64,000 nucleotides of DNA from NCBI RefSeq assembly GCF_020923495.1, contig NZ_CP064048.1:1939501-2003500 (forward strand). Reading direction: 5' to 3'. Below the pieces are notes generated by a model. That model did not search any database. It was not told the origin of the DNA and saw nothing but the letters and a program-made list of their open reading frames with translations. The position numbers and the translations under genes are program-made. Positions 35,955 through 44,978 of the stretch are shown one piece after another; position 1 is the first letter of the stretch, and each line of letters starts with the position of its first letter. The stretch comes from Brevibacillus sedimenti. Lineage in GTDB: Bacteria > Bacillota > Bacilli > Brevibacillales > Brevibacillaceae.

Positions 35955-36329
35955 TTACGAGACAGATTTCCAGGCGTGCACGGCGATAAGCGCCCAGCCG
36001 GCCAGGAACAGGACGCCGCCAAATGGCGTGATTGCCCCGAGCGCTTTGATGTTGGTGAAGCTGAGGGCGTACAGGCTGCCGGAAAAGAGCAGGGTGCCGA
36101 CAGTGAAGCACCAGCCCGCCCAGGTCAGGACAGACGATTCAGGGTACCATTTGCACAGCAGGGCGACCAGCACCAGCGCCAGCGCATGTGTCGTCTGGTA
36201 GGTAACCCCGGTGTGGTAGACGCCGAGCAGGTAGTCGTTCAGTTTGCCTTTCAGCACATGGGAACCAAATGCGCCCAAGGCGACGGAGAGAAAACCGCTG
36301 ATAGCGCCAAGCAATAAAAAGATACGCAC
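35955..36329 (-). CDS. DUF423 membrane protein (YwdK-like)
   Basis: 124 residues from GTG 36329, AAGGAG 10 bases upstream. Four membrane helices; the family opening LLLGAISGFLSVALGAFGSH and the ending ITPFGGVLFLAGWALIA are clear. Function unknown in all bacteria. It is followed after 11 bases by the acetyltransferase gene, so the two share a transcript. Confidence 0.85.
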   Translation of the reverse strand: MRIFLLLGAISGFLSVALGAFGSHVLKGKLNDYLLGVYHTGVTYQTTHALALVLVALLCKWYPESSVLTWAGWCFTVGTLLFSGSLYALSFTNIKALGAITPFGGVLFLAGWALIAVHAWKSVS

Positions 36330-36518
36330 GAAACATTCGCTCCTTTGTGTAACGATATGCATATATAGCGTTATTGTACCGCAATCACGGCGTCCATGCC
36401 CAATTGCAAATTGTTGAACGCGCACTTTGGCCTTTCGTCCAGACCGTCTCACAACTTGCGACATAGGATGCAGTAAGGCGGCAGCTTTCTGATGTCGCCG
36501 CCGCAGGAGGTGAGCAGT

Positions 36519-36701
36519 ATGGGCAAATGGACAACGCTGGTGGGCGGCCTCGTAGGCGGTTGGTCCTTCTTGAAAATTCCGCTGGAAGGCACGTTCCTCT
36601 CCTTTATCGATCCTGTCGTCGATGGTGTTGGTATCGTGGCGGCAGTCGTGTTCTCGGGTGCACTCATCTATTATGGCGTACGCGACTGGATCCAAGGTTA
36701 A
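36519..36701 (+). CDS. Small membrane protein of unknown function
   Basis: 60 residues, AGGAGG 8 bases before ATG 36519. Gly-rich N-terminus (LVGGLVGGWSFLKIP) and one clear helix at the C-terminal part (GVGIVAAVVFSGALIYYGV). A terminator follows closely, so it has its own short transcript. No family is recognised. Confidence 0.65.
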   Translation: MGKWTTLVGGLVGGWSFLKIPLEGTFLSFIDPVVDGVGIVAAVVFSGALIYYGVRDWIQG

Positions 36702-36725
36702 CAACCGGATCGGTGCAGACAGCGG

Positions 36726-36757
36726 CAAAGACGTCCCGGCAAAAGGGGCGTCTTTGT
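36726..36757 (+). terminator. Terminator after the small membrane gene
   Basis: CAAAGACGTCCC and GGGGCGTCTTTG pair around CGGCAAAA, with one weak pair. Confidence 0.7.
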
Positions 36758-36864
36758 CATTGGCCAGCTCAAAGGTGGTCGGCTTTACATCGTCGTCTTG
36801 TCGAGTGCTCTCATGCAAGCTGCTCCCATATACATAGTGGAGAGAAGAAATGGGGGGAAGCGAC

Positions 36865-38289
36865 ATGACCAACGACGAACGCAAGGAACTGGAGCGCTCG
36901 ATTGAAGAAATCACGGAAATCGCCAAAGGCTTCGGCCTTGACTTTTACCCGATGCGCTACGAGATATGCCCGGCGGACATCATCTACACGTTTGGCGCGT
37001 ACGGCATGCCGACGCGGTTCTCGCATTGGAGCTTTGGCAAATCCTTTTACCGGATGAAGCTGCAGTACGACCTCAATTTGAGCAAAATCTACGAGTTGGT
37101 GATCAACTCCAACCCGTGCTACGCCTTTCTGTTGGACGGCAACACGCTGATCCAGAACAAGCTGATCGTCGCCCACGTCTTGGCCCACTGCGACTTTTTC
37201 AAAAACAACGTGCGGTTCTCCAACACCAACCGCGACATGGTGGAGAGCATGGCGGCCAGCTCGGAGCGGATTCGGCAGTACGAGATCAAGCACGGCAAGG
37301 AGGCAGTGGAGTCGTTTTTGGACGCCTGCCTGTCCATTCAGGAGCACATCGATCCCAGTCTGCTGCGGCCGAAACTGCGCTGGAAGCGGGAGGTGGAGGA
37401 GACGACCGGCAAACCGGGCAAAACAGAGCGGACCACGCCGTACGACGACCTGTGGCGGCTGGATCGCACAGACGAACAGCCAGCCGATCAAGGGAAGCCG
37501 ACCCGCAAGTTCCCGCCCGAACCGGAGAAAGACCTGCTGTTGTTCATCATGGAGTACAGCACCGTTCTGGAGGACTGGCAGCGGGACATCATGACAATCA
37601 TCCGCGAAGAGATGCTCTATTTCTGGCCGCAGTTGGAGACGAAGATCATGAATGAAGGCTGGGCCACCTACTGGCACTTGCGCATCCTGCGGGAGTTGGA
37701 CCTGACGGAAGCGGAGACGATCGACTTTGCCAAGCTGCACGCCTCGGTGATCCAACCGTCGCCGACCAGCATCAATCCGTATCATCTCGGGCTGAAAATT
37801 TTTGAGGATATCGAGGAGCGCTGGGATAACCCGACCAAGGAAGAGCAGGAGCGCTATGGACGCAAGCCGGGACAGGGAAGGGCAAAGATTTTCGAGGTGC
37901 GCGAGTTGGAGTCGGACATCAGCTTTCTGCGCAATTACCTGACCAAGGAGCTGGTCGAAAAGCTGGACTTGTACCTGTTCGGCAAGCAGGGAAACGACTG
38001 GGTGGTGACGGAAAAATCCTGGGAACAGGTGCGGGACGGCCTGGCCGCGACGCGTGTCAACGGCGGCTTTCCGTACGTCATGGTCGAAGACGGCGATTAC
38101 CTGCGGGCCGGCGAGCTGTACCTGAAGCATTACTACGAGGGATTGGAGCTGGATGTCAAGTACCTGGAAAAGACGCTGCCGTACATCTACCAGCTTTGGG
38201 GCAAAAACGTCCATCTGGAGACGGTGATCGAGGAGCGTGCGGTGCAGTTTACCTACGATGGAAAAAAGGTGCACAAACGGTTTTTGTAA
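36865..38289 (+). CDS. spoVR: SpoVR-family protein
   Basis: 474 residues from ATG 36865; GGGGGGAAG precedes it. [32 protein letters not shown] and [12 protein letters not shown] are hallmark stretches, and the region [12 protein letters not shown] follows. In B. subtilis SpoVR is needed for normal spore cortex formation; related proteins act with YeaG/YcgB-type kinases, but no prkA is adjacent here. Full length. Confidence 0.93.
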   Translation: MTNDERKELERSIEEITEIAKGFGLDFYPMRYEICPADIIYTFGAYGMPTRFSHWSFGKSFYRMKLQYDLNLSKIYELVINSNPCYAFLLDGNTLIQNKLIVAHVLAHCDFFKNNVRFSNTNRDMVESMAASSERIRQYEIKHGKEAVESFLDACLSIQEHIDPSLLRPKLRWKREVEETTGKPGKTERTTPYDDLWRLDRTDEQPADQGKPTRKFPPEPEKDLLLFIMEYSTVLEDWQRDIMTIIREEMLYFWPQLETKIMNEGWATYWHLRILRELDLTEAETIDFAKLHASVIQPSPTSINPYHLGLKIFEDIEERWDNPTKEEQERYGRKPGQGRAKIFEVRELESDISFLRNYLTKELVEKLDLYLFGKQGNDWVVTEKSWEQVRDGLAATRVNGGFPYVMVEDGDYLRAGELYLKHYYEGLELDVKYLEKTLPYIYQLWGKNVHLETVIEERAVQFTYDGKKVHKRFL

Positions 38290-38358
38290 ATGAGTAATGA
38301 TATAGATAGAAGACAAAAGGCACAGCCCAGACTCCCCCCTCACCGCGGCTTACAAAAG

Positions 38359-38406
38359 CAATGCCCCAAACCCCCTGATCAGCAGGGAAGTTTGGGGCTT
38401 TGCTTT
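38359..38406 (+). terminator. Terminator after spoVR
   Basis: GCCCCAAAC and GTTTGGGGC (with CCCTG/CAGGG inside) form a long stem ending in TTTG. It can also serve the convergent exporter. Confidence 0.7.
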
Positions 38407-38461
38407 GCCACAATTTCCCTTTGTTTTCCAAGCGGACTCAAGTATTTTCAATAGCACTTGG

Positions 38462-39873
38462 TCACGCTCGGGCCTTTGCCTTCGTCTTGCTTGTCAAGAG
38501 GAAGGCGGGTATGGCCATTGCCGCGGTCATCACGGTAGCGACAAGAAAGCCGGTGTGATAGGCGGCGGCTTCATGCGGGAGAGCGGGAACGGCTTGTCGC
38601 AATTGCAGGGCCACGACCGTTGCCAGTACGCTCGAACCGAAGGCACCGCCGATATTCTGGATGATGCGCGTGGCGACGCTCGCTTGCGGAACTTGATGGC
38701 CGGAGAGCCCCGTATAGGAATCCGTCATCACCGGAATCGTGATGCCGCCGACACCGATTCCCCGAATAAACAGTGCAAGGCCGATCTGCCAATAAGGAAC
38801 GTCCGGCGGGAAAAGGATGAACGGAACGGTTCCCGCGACCGTAATCGCCGTAGCGGCCAGGACAATAAGCCGGGCTCCGATCCGGTCGGTGAGCGTCCCA
38901 ATAACGGGTCTGGCGAGCAGCATGCCCGCACCTTGCGGAATGAGCGCGAGCGCGGCGGAGATGACGGAGTCGTGCCGAACATTTTGAAAGTACAAAGGCA
39001 GCAGCAGCATGGCGCCGTTCGTCCCGAAACCGGCCAGGAACAAGGCGATGACGGACCCGGTGAAGCTTTTGTATCGGAACAGGCTGAGGGGCACGATGAC
39101 GGCCGAGGAGCGGACAAGGGCGTAAACGATATAGGCGATCGTCAAGATAACGCCCAGCGCGATAAAGCCGATCGAAGCCCCGCCGCCAAAACTGCCGCCT
39201 TCCGCCCTCGCGAGATCCCGTAGATGAAACTTGCGGAAAGTCCGCCCAGCAGCAGAATGCCGGTCCAATCCAGCGCAGCGCGTCTGTTGGTGGCGGGAAA
39301 TCTCGGCATTTTCATGTAAATCAAAGCCAGGGATATGATTCCGATCGGGACATTGATGTAGAAAATCCAGCGCCAAGAGGCATACTCCACGAGCAGTCCA
39401 CCGGCGACCGGGCCGAGGATGGGGCCGAGAATGATGGGCAAGCCCACGATGGCCATCAAGCGCCCCATTTGATCCTGTCCCGCGGCTTGTACAAGCAGCG
39501 TGGTCAGCAGGGGAATGATCAGCCCGGCGGCGAACCCTTGCACAATGCGGAACGCAATCAGGCTTTCGATGTTCCAGGACAACCCCGCCAGCAGGGAACT
39601 GAGCAGGAACAGCAGCTCCGCGATGAAATATACGGATTTACCCTCAAACCGCTGAACCAGCCAGCCGGAGAAAGGGACGGCGATGGCCAGGGCCAGCACA
39701 TAGCCGGTCATGACCCACTGCACCGTTTCCAGCGAAGTTTGAAAATCCCGGCTGAAATGATTCACCGCGATGTTCACCATGGTGGTGTCCAGCATGGGGG
39801 CGACCGCTCCGAACACCAGCACCAGTGCGACGCGGACAAGATCTTTCGGCAGTGTTCCGTCGGTTTGATTCAC
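38462..39873 (-). pseudogene. DHA2-family MFS drug exporter, apparent frameshift
   Basis: GTG 39873 opens the N-terminal half with the MFS motif region and motif C (GPILGPVAGGLLVEYASWRW). The frame fails near 39203. One added G in the GG of CGAGGGCGGAAGG restores YGISRGREGGSFGGGASIG and joins the remaining helices to 38462, giving about 470 residues. The TetR gene is divergent, with paired operators between. A missed base or recent mutation would explain it. Confidence 0.75.
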
Positions 39874-39892
39874 GTGCGTCCACTCCTTAATT

Positions 39893-39915
39893 AAGGTACA
39901 TGATGTATCTTATTT
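39893..39915. promoter_or_regulatory. TetR operator copy A
   Basis: 23-base repeat AAGGTACATGATGTATCTTA-TTT containing the palindrome TACAT-G-ATGTA, 20 bases before the exporter start. Confidence 0.6.
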
Positions 39916-39943
39916 TCGAAATAAGTATACATGCTTTTTGAAT

Positions 39944-39966
39944 AAGGTGCAACATGTATCTTATTT
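39944..39966. promoter_or_regulatory. TetR operator copy B
   Basis: Same 23-base repeat with three changes (GGTGCAACATGTATCTTA), in direct orientation. It ends 3 bases before TATAAT at 39970-39975, the likely -10 of the TetR gene. Confidence 0.6.
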
Positions 39967-40006
39967 GTTGTATAATGATTGCAGCATCTTTCGGGAGGAA
40001 AAGTCA

Positions 40007-40606
40007 TTGAAAGCGGAACGAAGACGGGGAGAAGAACTGGAAAAGGCGATTCTGGACGCTGCGTACGAAATCATCGAAACATCGGGGTACGAGGAAATGA
40101 CCTTTCAACGCGTTGCCCGACAGGCGCAAACCAGCCGAACGGTCATTTACCGCCGGTACGAAACGCCCGTTGATTTGCTGCATGCCCTGGTCCAGTACAG
40201 GTCCACCCGGGCGATGGGCGGCAGAATGATCGATTTGCTCAGGGACCAGGGAAGTCTGCGCGCCGATTTGCTTGAGGTCGTCCGCATCTACCAGCGGTTT
40301 TTCGATGCCATCGGGCAGAAGCTGATGAGCGCCGTGATGACCGAATTCAGCAGAGATTATGAACGGTTCCGGGACTGGTTCGAACAGGCGCTCGACAGCA
40401 ATGTGAGGATTATGAAGACGGTGGAAGAAAACGCCAAGCGGCGCGGAGAAATCACCCATGATTTTACCGAGTTGCAAATGCGTCTCCCCTTCGATCTTCT
40501 GCGTGTCGAAAATGTTATCCGCCACGAGAGGATCACTGCCGCGTATTTGACCCGTCTGGTGGATGAGGTGCTGCTGCCGGTGTTCTCCAAAGATCAGAAA
40601 CATTAA
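40007..40606 (+). CDS. TetR-family regulator
   Basis: 199 residues from TTG 40007, GGGAGGA upstream; longer frames run into the operator. The N-terminal HTH is ILDAAYEIIETSGYEEMTFQ, then VARQAQTSRTVIYRRYETP. The ligand domain is of the AcrR/TetR_C type. It faces the DHA2 exporter gene and most likely represses it and itself through the two repeats. Confidence 0.88.
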   Translation: MKAERRRGEELEKAILDAAYEIIETSGYEEMTFQRVARQAQTSRTVIYRRYETPVDLLHALVQYRSTRAMGGRMIDLLRDQGSLRADLLEVVRIYQRFFDAIGQKLMSAVMTEFSRDYERFRDWFEQALDSNVRIMKTVEENAKRRGEITHDFTELQMRLPFDLLRVENVIRHERITAAYLTRLVDEVLLPVFSKDQKH

Positions 40607-40672
40607 GCTGCCCGCGTTGACGGATGAGAAGCATCTTAAAGAGCATAATGGGGTCTGCAAAAGCACATAAAA

Positions 40673-40706
40673 AAGAGAAGGCATTCTCAAGGATGCCTTC
40701 TCTTTT
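40673..40706 (+). terminator. Terminator after the TetR gene
   Basis: AAGAGAAGGCAT and ATGCCTTCTCTTTT, perfect. Confidence 0.85.
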
Positions 40707-40814
40707 TATGCGCGGTGTTGCTCAGCTTATTTTCTTGCCGGTGAGAGTCCGGTCACAGGAGGAGCCAAGCCCCAGTTATGCTAGAACGCGATCGGAAGGT
40801 CAATATCGTTTAAA
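40707..40814. other. Possible group II intron domain I scrap
   Basis: CCGGTGAGAGTCCGG, then AGGAGGAGCCAAGCCCCAG and GATCGGAAGGTC resemble short conserved parts of a group II intron 5' region, but too little is left to be sure. Confidence 0.25.
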
Positions 40815-42035
40815 TTAGTTGGTATTGCCAAGAGAGTTTGAGGATTTCGGGAATGCGGGCAGTTCTCTGTCTGGCTCCTTTTTGGAACCGATGAAAAGTT
40901 GCAAGAAAATCATCGCTGTGCAGATCACGGCTAGTCCGACGAAGGCGAACACAATGCTGTTTGTCATGTCTTGTATCCATCCAACCAAAAACGGTCCAAG
41001 TGCTCCAATCGCATATCCCACCGATTGTGTCATGGCGGACCATGAGCTGGCATCTTGTGCGTTCGATGTTTCGTCAATCGGCAGCATCAACCCTAGAGGG
41101 AAGAGACCACCACAGCCAATACCGAGAAGAATCGCAGAAATCCATGGTGAACCAGAAAGGATGACAAGCAGTAACCCTGCCAATTCAAGCAAAGAGCATG
41201 CAACCATCCATAGAAGTCGATTTGGATAACGATTAACCAGCATCGGAATCAAGAAGGTCGCCGGAATTTGAACCAATGTGAAAAGTGTAAGCATGTTGCC
41301 AGCGTAAATCTTACTGTACCCCATGTTTGAGACGGCTGGTGCAAGCCATGCTGTAATGGAGTAGAACAAAAACGCCATCATTCCGAAAAATACTGTCAAA
41401 AGCCATGCCCTATGATTTCTCCAGGGCAACTGCCCCGCGTTTTTCAGAGAAGATGATTGATCAAGATTCGGCTCTACACGTCTTGGTACAAATAACCACC
41501 AGGCAGGCAAAGCGATAACGGCAAGTATTGCCCATAAGCCTAATGCTGATCGCCAGGAGCCATTTAAGGCATTTTGGAAGGGAACGGATAGACCTGCGCT
41601 TAGGGCTGCTCCAGCCACCATTGCTACGGAATAGACACCGATCATGGCAGCCACCTGGCTGGGAAAATAACGTTTAATGAAACCAGATAGAAGCGGACCT
41701 GCAGTCGCAATACCGATGCCAGCGATCAGTGAGGTCAGTAGCAGGAATGTATAAGAAGGCGTAAACCATCGGAGAACAGTAGCTCCGCCCACGAGCACTA
41801 GAGCTAACGCTATCATCCGTTCGATTCCATGACGAATTCCCAACTTGACAGCTATCGGAGAGAAGATTCCCATACATAGAACCGGTATAGAGGTGAGAAG
41901 ACTGGCAGAGGATGCGCTCATTCCGAGATCGCTCCGAACCGTCTCTAATAGCGGCGAAATCGAAGAAATAACCGGCCGCAAGTTTAGAGATGCCAAAAAT
42001 AGGGCGATTACCAAAAGCGTTGAACGAGGTTTCAT
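40815..42035 (-). CDS. MFS transporter of the CynX/NimT type
   Basis: 406 residues from ATG 42035, AAGGAG 8 bases upstream. Opening LFLASLNLRPVISSISPLL is characteristic of the cyanate/nitroimidazole (CynX/NimT) group; twelve helices. The divergent LysR gene probably controls it. The substrate is not known. The region is less GC-rich than the surrounding core. Confidence 0.8.
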   Translation of the reverse strand: MKPRSTLLVIALFLASLNLRPVISSISPLLETVRSDLGMSASSASLLTSIPVLCMGIFSPIAVKLGIRHGIERMIALALVLVGGATVLRWFTPSYTFLLLTSLIAGIGIATAGPLLSGFIKRYFPSQVAAMIGVYSVAMVAGAALSAGLSVPFQNALNGSWRSALGLWAILAVIALPAWWLFVPRRVEPNLDQSSSLKNAGQLPWRNHRAWLLTVFFGMMAFLFYSITAWLAPAVSNMGYSKIYAGNMLTLFTLVQIPATFLIPMLVNRYPNRLLWMVACSLLELAGLLLVILSGSPWISAILLGIGCGGLFPLGLMLPIDETSNAQDASSWSAMTQSVGYAIGALGPFLVGWIQDMTNSIVFAFVGLAVICTAMIFLQLFIGSKKEPDRELPAFPKSSNSLGNTN

Positions 42036-42179
42036 TACACTCACTCCTTAAAACATCACTGGCGTGAATACTTTCTTGTGAATGAGGTTAAGTTTAAAAT
42101 ACACAAGTTAATTGATCAATATTATGATTTCTATTAAAATGATAGAAAAAAAGAATGATTGAAATGGGATGGGGCCATT

Positions 42180-43073
42180 ATGGATCTTAGGCAACTAGAA
42201 TACTTTGCCGCTGTATGCGAGGAACTGCACTTTACCAAAGCAGCGGACAAATTGGGCATATCGCAACCGACGCTCAGTCACCAGATTCGATCGTTGGAAG
42301 ATGAAATTGGGATGCCGTTGTTTGATCGGATTGGCAAACGAATCGCACTAACCGAAGCAGGCAGACTGCTGCTAGAATACAGTATCCAGATGTTCAGAAC
42401 CCGTAAAAATGCAATCGACGCCATTGATGAACTGCGCAATCAACAGCGTGGAACACTGGTCATTGGCGCGATCCCATCTGATCTCGATTACAGAATTACA
42501 CAACTATTAATCGATTTTCACCATGAATTTCCTCAAATACGACTAACCGTATTGACATCAATCGAAATCTTGAAGCAAGTATTGGATATGGAGGTGGATA
42601 TTGGAATTGCAATCCTGCCTCTCCCAGATGAGCGGATTGTGAGAATTCCCTTATCCCGCGAAGAGTATGTGCTGGTCGTATCGGTGAACCACGAATTGGC
42701 GGATCGAAGCTCCATCGAGTTGGAGGAACTTCGACATATTAGAACCGTGATGTACCCGAAAGGCACTCTTGGACGCGAGATAGTCGATGATTGTTGTAGA
42801 AAGCGTGGCTTCAGCTTAGATCCTATTATTGAAACGACAACACCTTTTTCGCTTATTCGATTAGTCAAAGCGAATATCGGTGCGACAATTCAACCACTGC
42901 CACTAATTTTATCCATGAATGATCCCGACTTGCGTGCCATCAAGATCGAGGGAGGCCCAACTCGGGATATCGGTATTATTTATCGCGTTGACAGGTTTCT
43001 TAGCCATGCGGCGAAAACATTTATCAATAGATTACAGGATGAGTTACAAGGGGGAAACTTGGCCAATCGTTGA
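42180..43073 (+). CDS. LysR-family regulator
   Basis: 297 residues from ATG 42180. HTH: MDLRQLEYFAAVCEELHFTK, then AADKLGISQPTLSHQIRSLE. The effector domain of about 200 residues is complete. Placed divergent to the CynX-like transporter with a 144-base gap that contains ATTGATCAAT and further T-N11-A type sites, it likely activates that gene. Confidence 0.88.
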   Translation: MDLRQLEYFAAVCEELHFTKAADKLGISQPTLSHQIRSLEDEIGMPLFDRIGKRIALTEAGRLLLEYSIQMFRTRKNAIDAIDELRNQQRGTLVIGAIPSDLDYRITQLLIDFHHEFPQIRLTVLTSIEILKQVLDMEVDIGIAILPLPDERIVRIPLSREEYVLVVSVNHELADRSSIELEELRHIRTVMYPKGTLGREIVDDCCRKRGFSLDPIIETTTPFSLIRLVKANIGATIQPLPLILSMNDPDLRAIKIEGGPTRDIGIIYRVDRFLSHAAKTFINRLQDELQGGNLANR

Positions 43074-43330
43074 AAGCATATCCGGTGTAGTCTCCGGCTT
43101 GCACATCTCAAGGCCTCTCCGGGTATACACATGCCATCGCTCGCGAACTTTTCCAACCCGCCCCGGCTCGTCAAACCTGTCCGCATAGTATGTAACATGG
43201 AAATGGCGATCTCTGCTCTGCGTGTAACAGCTGTTCCGTCCACGAGATTGGAAACGTCCCCCATCCTCTCGAAAAAAACGACATTTTTTTGAGAAAAAAT
43301 TGAACAAAACGTGAACAAAGTGTGAAAAAT
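43074..43330. other. Gap with a possible eroded minus-strand coding piece
   Basis: On the minus strand a frame near 43100-43210 (VTYYADRFDEPGRVGKVRER) looks protein-like but has no start, and the family is not recognised. The rest is AT-rich promoter DNA of the next gene. Confidence 0.3.
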
Positions 43331-43340
43331 GTGTTACAAT
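43312..43340 (+). promoter_or_regulatory. Promoter of the small membrane protein gene
   Basis: TGAACA at 43312-43317 and TACAAT at 43335-43340 with 17 bases between. Confidence 0.55.
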
Positions 43341-43380
43341 AGAGCCATCAATCAAAGAAAACGGACAGGGGTTGGATGCG

Positions 43381-43593
43381 ATGGACCAATTGAGCAATGG
43401 TATCAAAGCTGCGACAACCTTGAAATGGCTCGCGTGGGCAGCTACAATACTTGGTGCTGTTTTGCTTATGATGAATGTAAGCGATTTCCGTGCGGATAAT
43501 TTTGGACTGATGGCGGCGATTGGATTGCTGATCGGCGGCATGAACATCTTTTTGCTGAGCACGGTGTTCCAGTTACTTCACACCGAATCGTAG
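43381..43593 (+). CDS. Two-helix small membrane protein
   Basis: 70 residues from ATG 43381 with AGGGG upstream (TTG 43372 is a less likely start). Two hydrophobic helices, about 14-33 and 44-66, with a short loop NVSDFRADN. A terminator stands downstream, so it is monocistronic. It lies next to the oxidase operon; no family is recognised. Confidence 0.65.
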   Translation: MDQLSNGIKAATTLKWLAWAATILGAVLLMMNVSDFRADNFGLMAAIGLLIGGMNIFLLSTVFQLLHTES

Positions 43594-43651
43594 GAAATAT
43601 ACGGCAATTCATGAACTGATCAAATATAGTAATAATGAAGAATTTGGGTGA

Positions 43652-43692
43652 AAGCCCTCTCAAGACGAGCGATCTTGAGGGGGCTTTTTTTC
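43652..43692 (+). terminator. Terminator before the qox operon
   Basis: AGCCCTCTCAAGA and TCTTGAGGGGGCT pair with one bulge, then a T-run. Confidence 0.85.
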
Positions 43693-43939
43693 TTGAAAAA
43701 TCAACCATTATTAGGTGGCGGTTAGAAAAACAGGATATTGGTAACAAAGTTTTGAGCAAAAAGTGAAGTATATGTGAACACTTTGTCACGAAAAAGCGGC
43801 GAATTCTTGAACGGTGTGCAAACGAAGGTACAAAACAAATGCGCTTTTGATACGATATGAAGGCAAAAAGCAAGTTTATTAAAACTGAATGTGAACGGTC
43901 GTTTCCTTTCTGTTGGAACGTTAGGAGGGGTAGGAAGAA

Positions 43940-44947
43940 ATGGCAGCTAGAAAGTGGCTCGGACGGGTCCAGTTTTGGATCATGGCGGTATTGGCCTGCG
44001 TCCTGTTGAGCGGATGCGGGAGCGAATACCTGGTCCTCAATCCGAAGGGGCCCGTTGCTGAAACGCAGTACAATCTGATTATTACTTCCATTATTCTCGT
44101 CTCGATCGTGATCCTGCCGGTGTTTGCGATCACCTTCTACATCGTATGGCGCTATCGGGACAAACCGGGGAACAAGGCTCCGTACCAACCGGAATGGGCG
44201 CACAACACCACGCTGGAGCTAATCTGGTGGGGGATTCCTGTCGTCATTATTGCCATTCTTGGTTATTTTACGGTGCGCGATACCTATGCGCTGGTTGAGC
44301 CTCCCAAAAAAGACGTAAAGCCGATCACGGTACAGGTTACGTCGCTCGACTGGAAATGGTTGTTTACTTATCCTGAACAAAACATCGCTACTGTTAACTA
44401 CGTGCATATTCCGACGGACGTTCCCGTTCAATTTGAGCTGACCGCCGAGGCGCCGATGAACTCGTTCTGGGTACCGCAGTTGGCTGGCCAGATCTATACG
44501 ATGCCGGGCATGGCGATGGGCTTGTGGATGCAGGCGGATGAGCCGGGTGAGTACTACGGCACCGGGGCCAACTTCACGGGGAAAGGCTTTGCCCACATGC
44601 AGTTCAAGGTAATTGCCGAACCGCAGGAGAAGTTTGACCAGTGGGTGCAGCAGGTGAAAAACACTGCGCCGGGCATGACCAAACAGGATTACGAAAACCT
44701 GGTGAAACCGGGTCTGTCCGACCGCTTGACGTATTCGGCTTTCCCGAAAGGGCTGTTCGAGGAAATCGTGATGAAATACGGCCACGTACACGGCAATCAT
44801 CCAAACGGCATGAACCACTACAAGAACAATCTGAAAAACAACGACAATCAACATGAAGGACATCAAGGCGGTGGAGAACACAGCAGCCACGGCGCGAATG
44901 ACGCCCAGGCTTCACACCAGCATGAAATGTCCGTATCGAACCAGTAA
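43940..44947 (+). CDS. qoxA: Quinol oxidase subunit II QoxA
   Basis: 335 residues. Lipoprotein signal with LLSGC (Cys26). LVLNPKGPVAETQYNLI is typical of QoxA/CyoA, then two helices and the extracellular cupredoxin domain. The CuA-ligand Cys pair is absent, so the complex takes electrons from quinol, not cytochrome c. Unusual is a His/Asn/Gly-rich tail from about residue 283 (HGNHPNGMNHYKNN and further HEGHQGGGEHSSHG), possibly metal binding. First gene of qoxABCD. Confidence 0.92.
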   Translation: MAARKWLGRVQFWIMAVLACVLLSGCGSEYLVLNPKGPVAETQYNLIITSIILVSIVILPVFAITFYIVWRYRDKPGNKAPYQPEWAHNTTLELIWWGIPVVIIAILGYFTVRDTYALVEPPKKDVKPITVQVTSLDWKWLFTYPEQNIATVNYVHIPTDVPVQFELTAEAPMNSFWVPQLAGQIYTMPGMAMGLWMQADEPGEYYGTGANFTGKGFAHMQFKVIAEPQEKFDQWVQQVKNTAPGMTKQDYENLVKPGLSDRLTYSAFPKGLFEEIVMKYGHVHGNHPNGMNHYKNNLKNNDNQHEGHQGGGEHSSHGANDAQASHQHEMSVSNQ

Positions 44948-44978
44948 CACATAAACGGAAAGGGAGGAGGATCACCGT

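Noticed and set aside
40815..42035. Cyanate utilisation operon
   Set aside because: The transporter is of the CynX type, but no cyanase or carbonic anhydrase gene is adjacent, so the substrate cannot be assumed.
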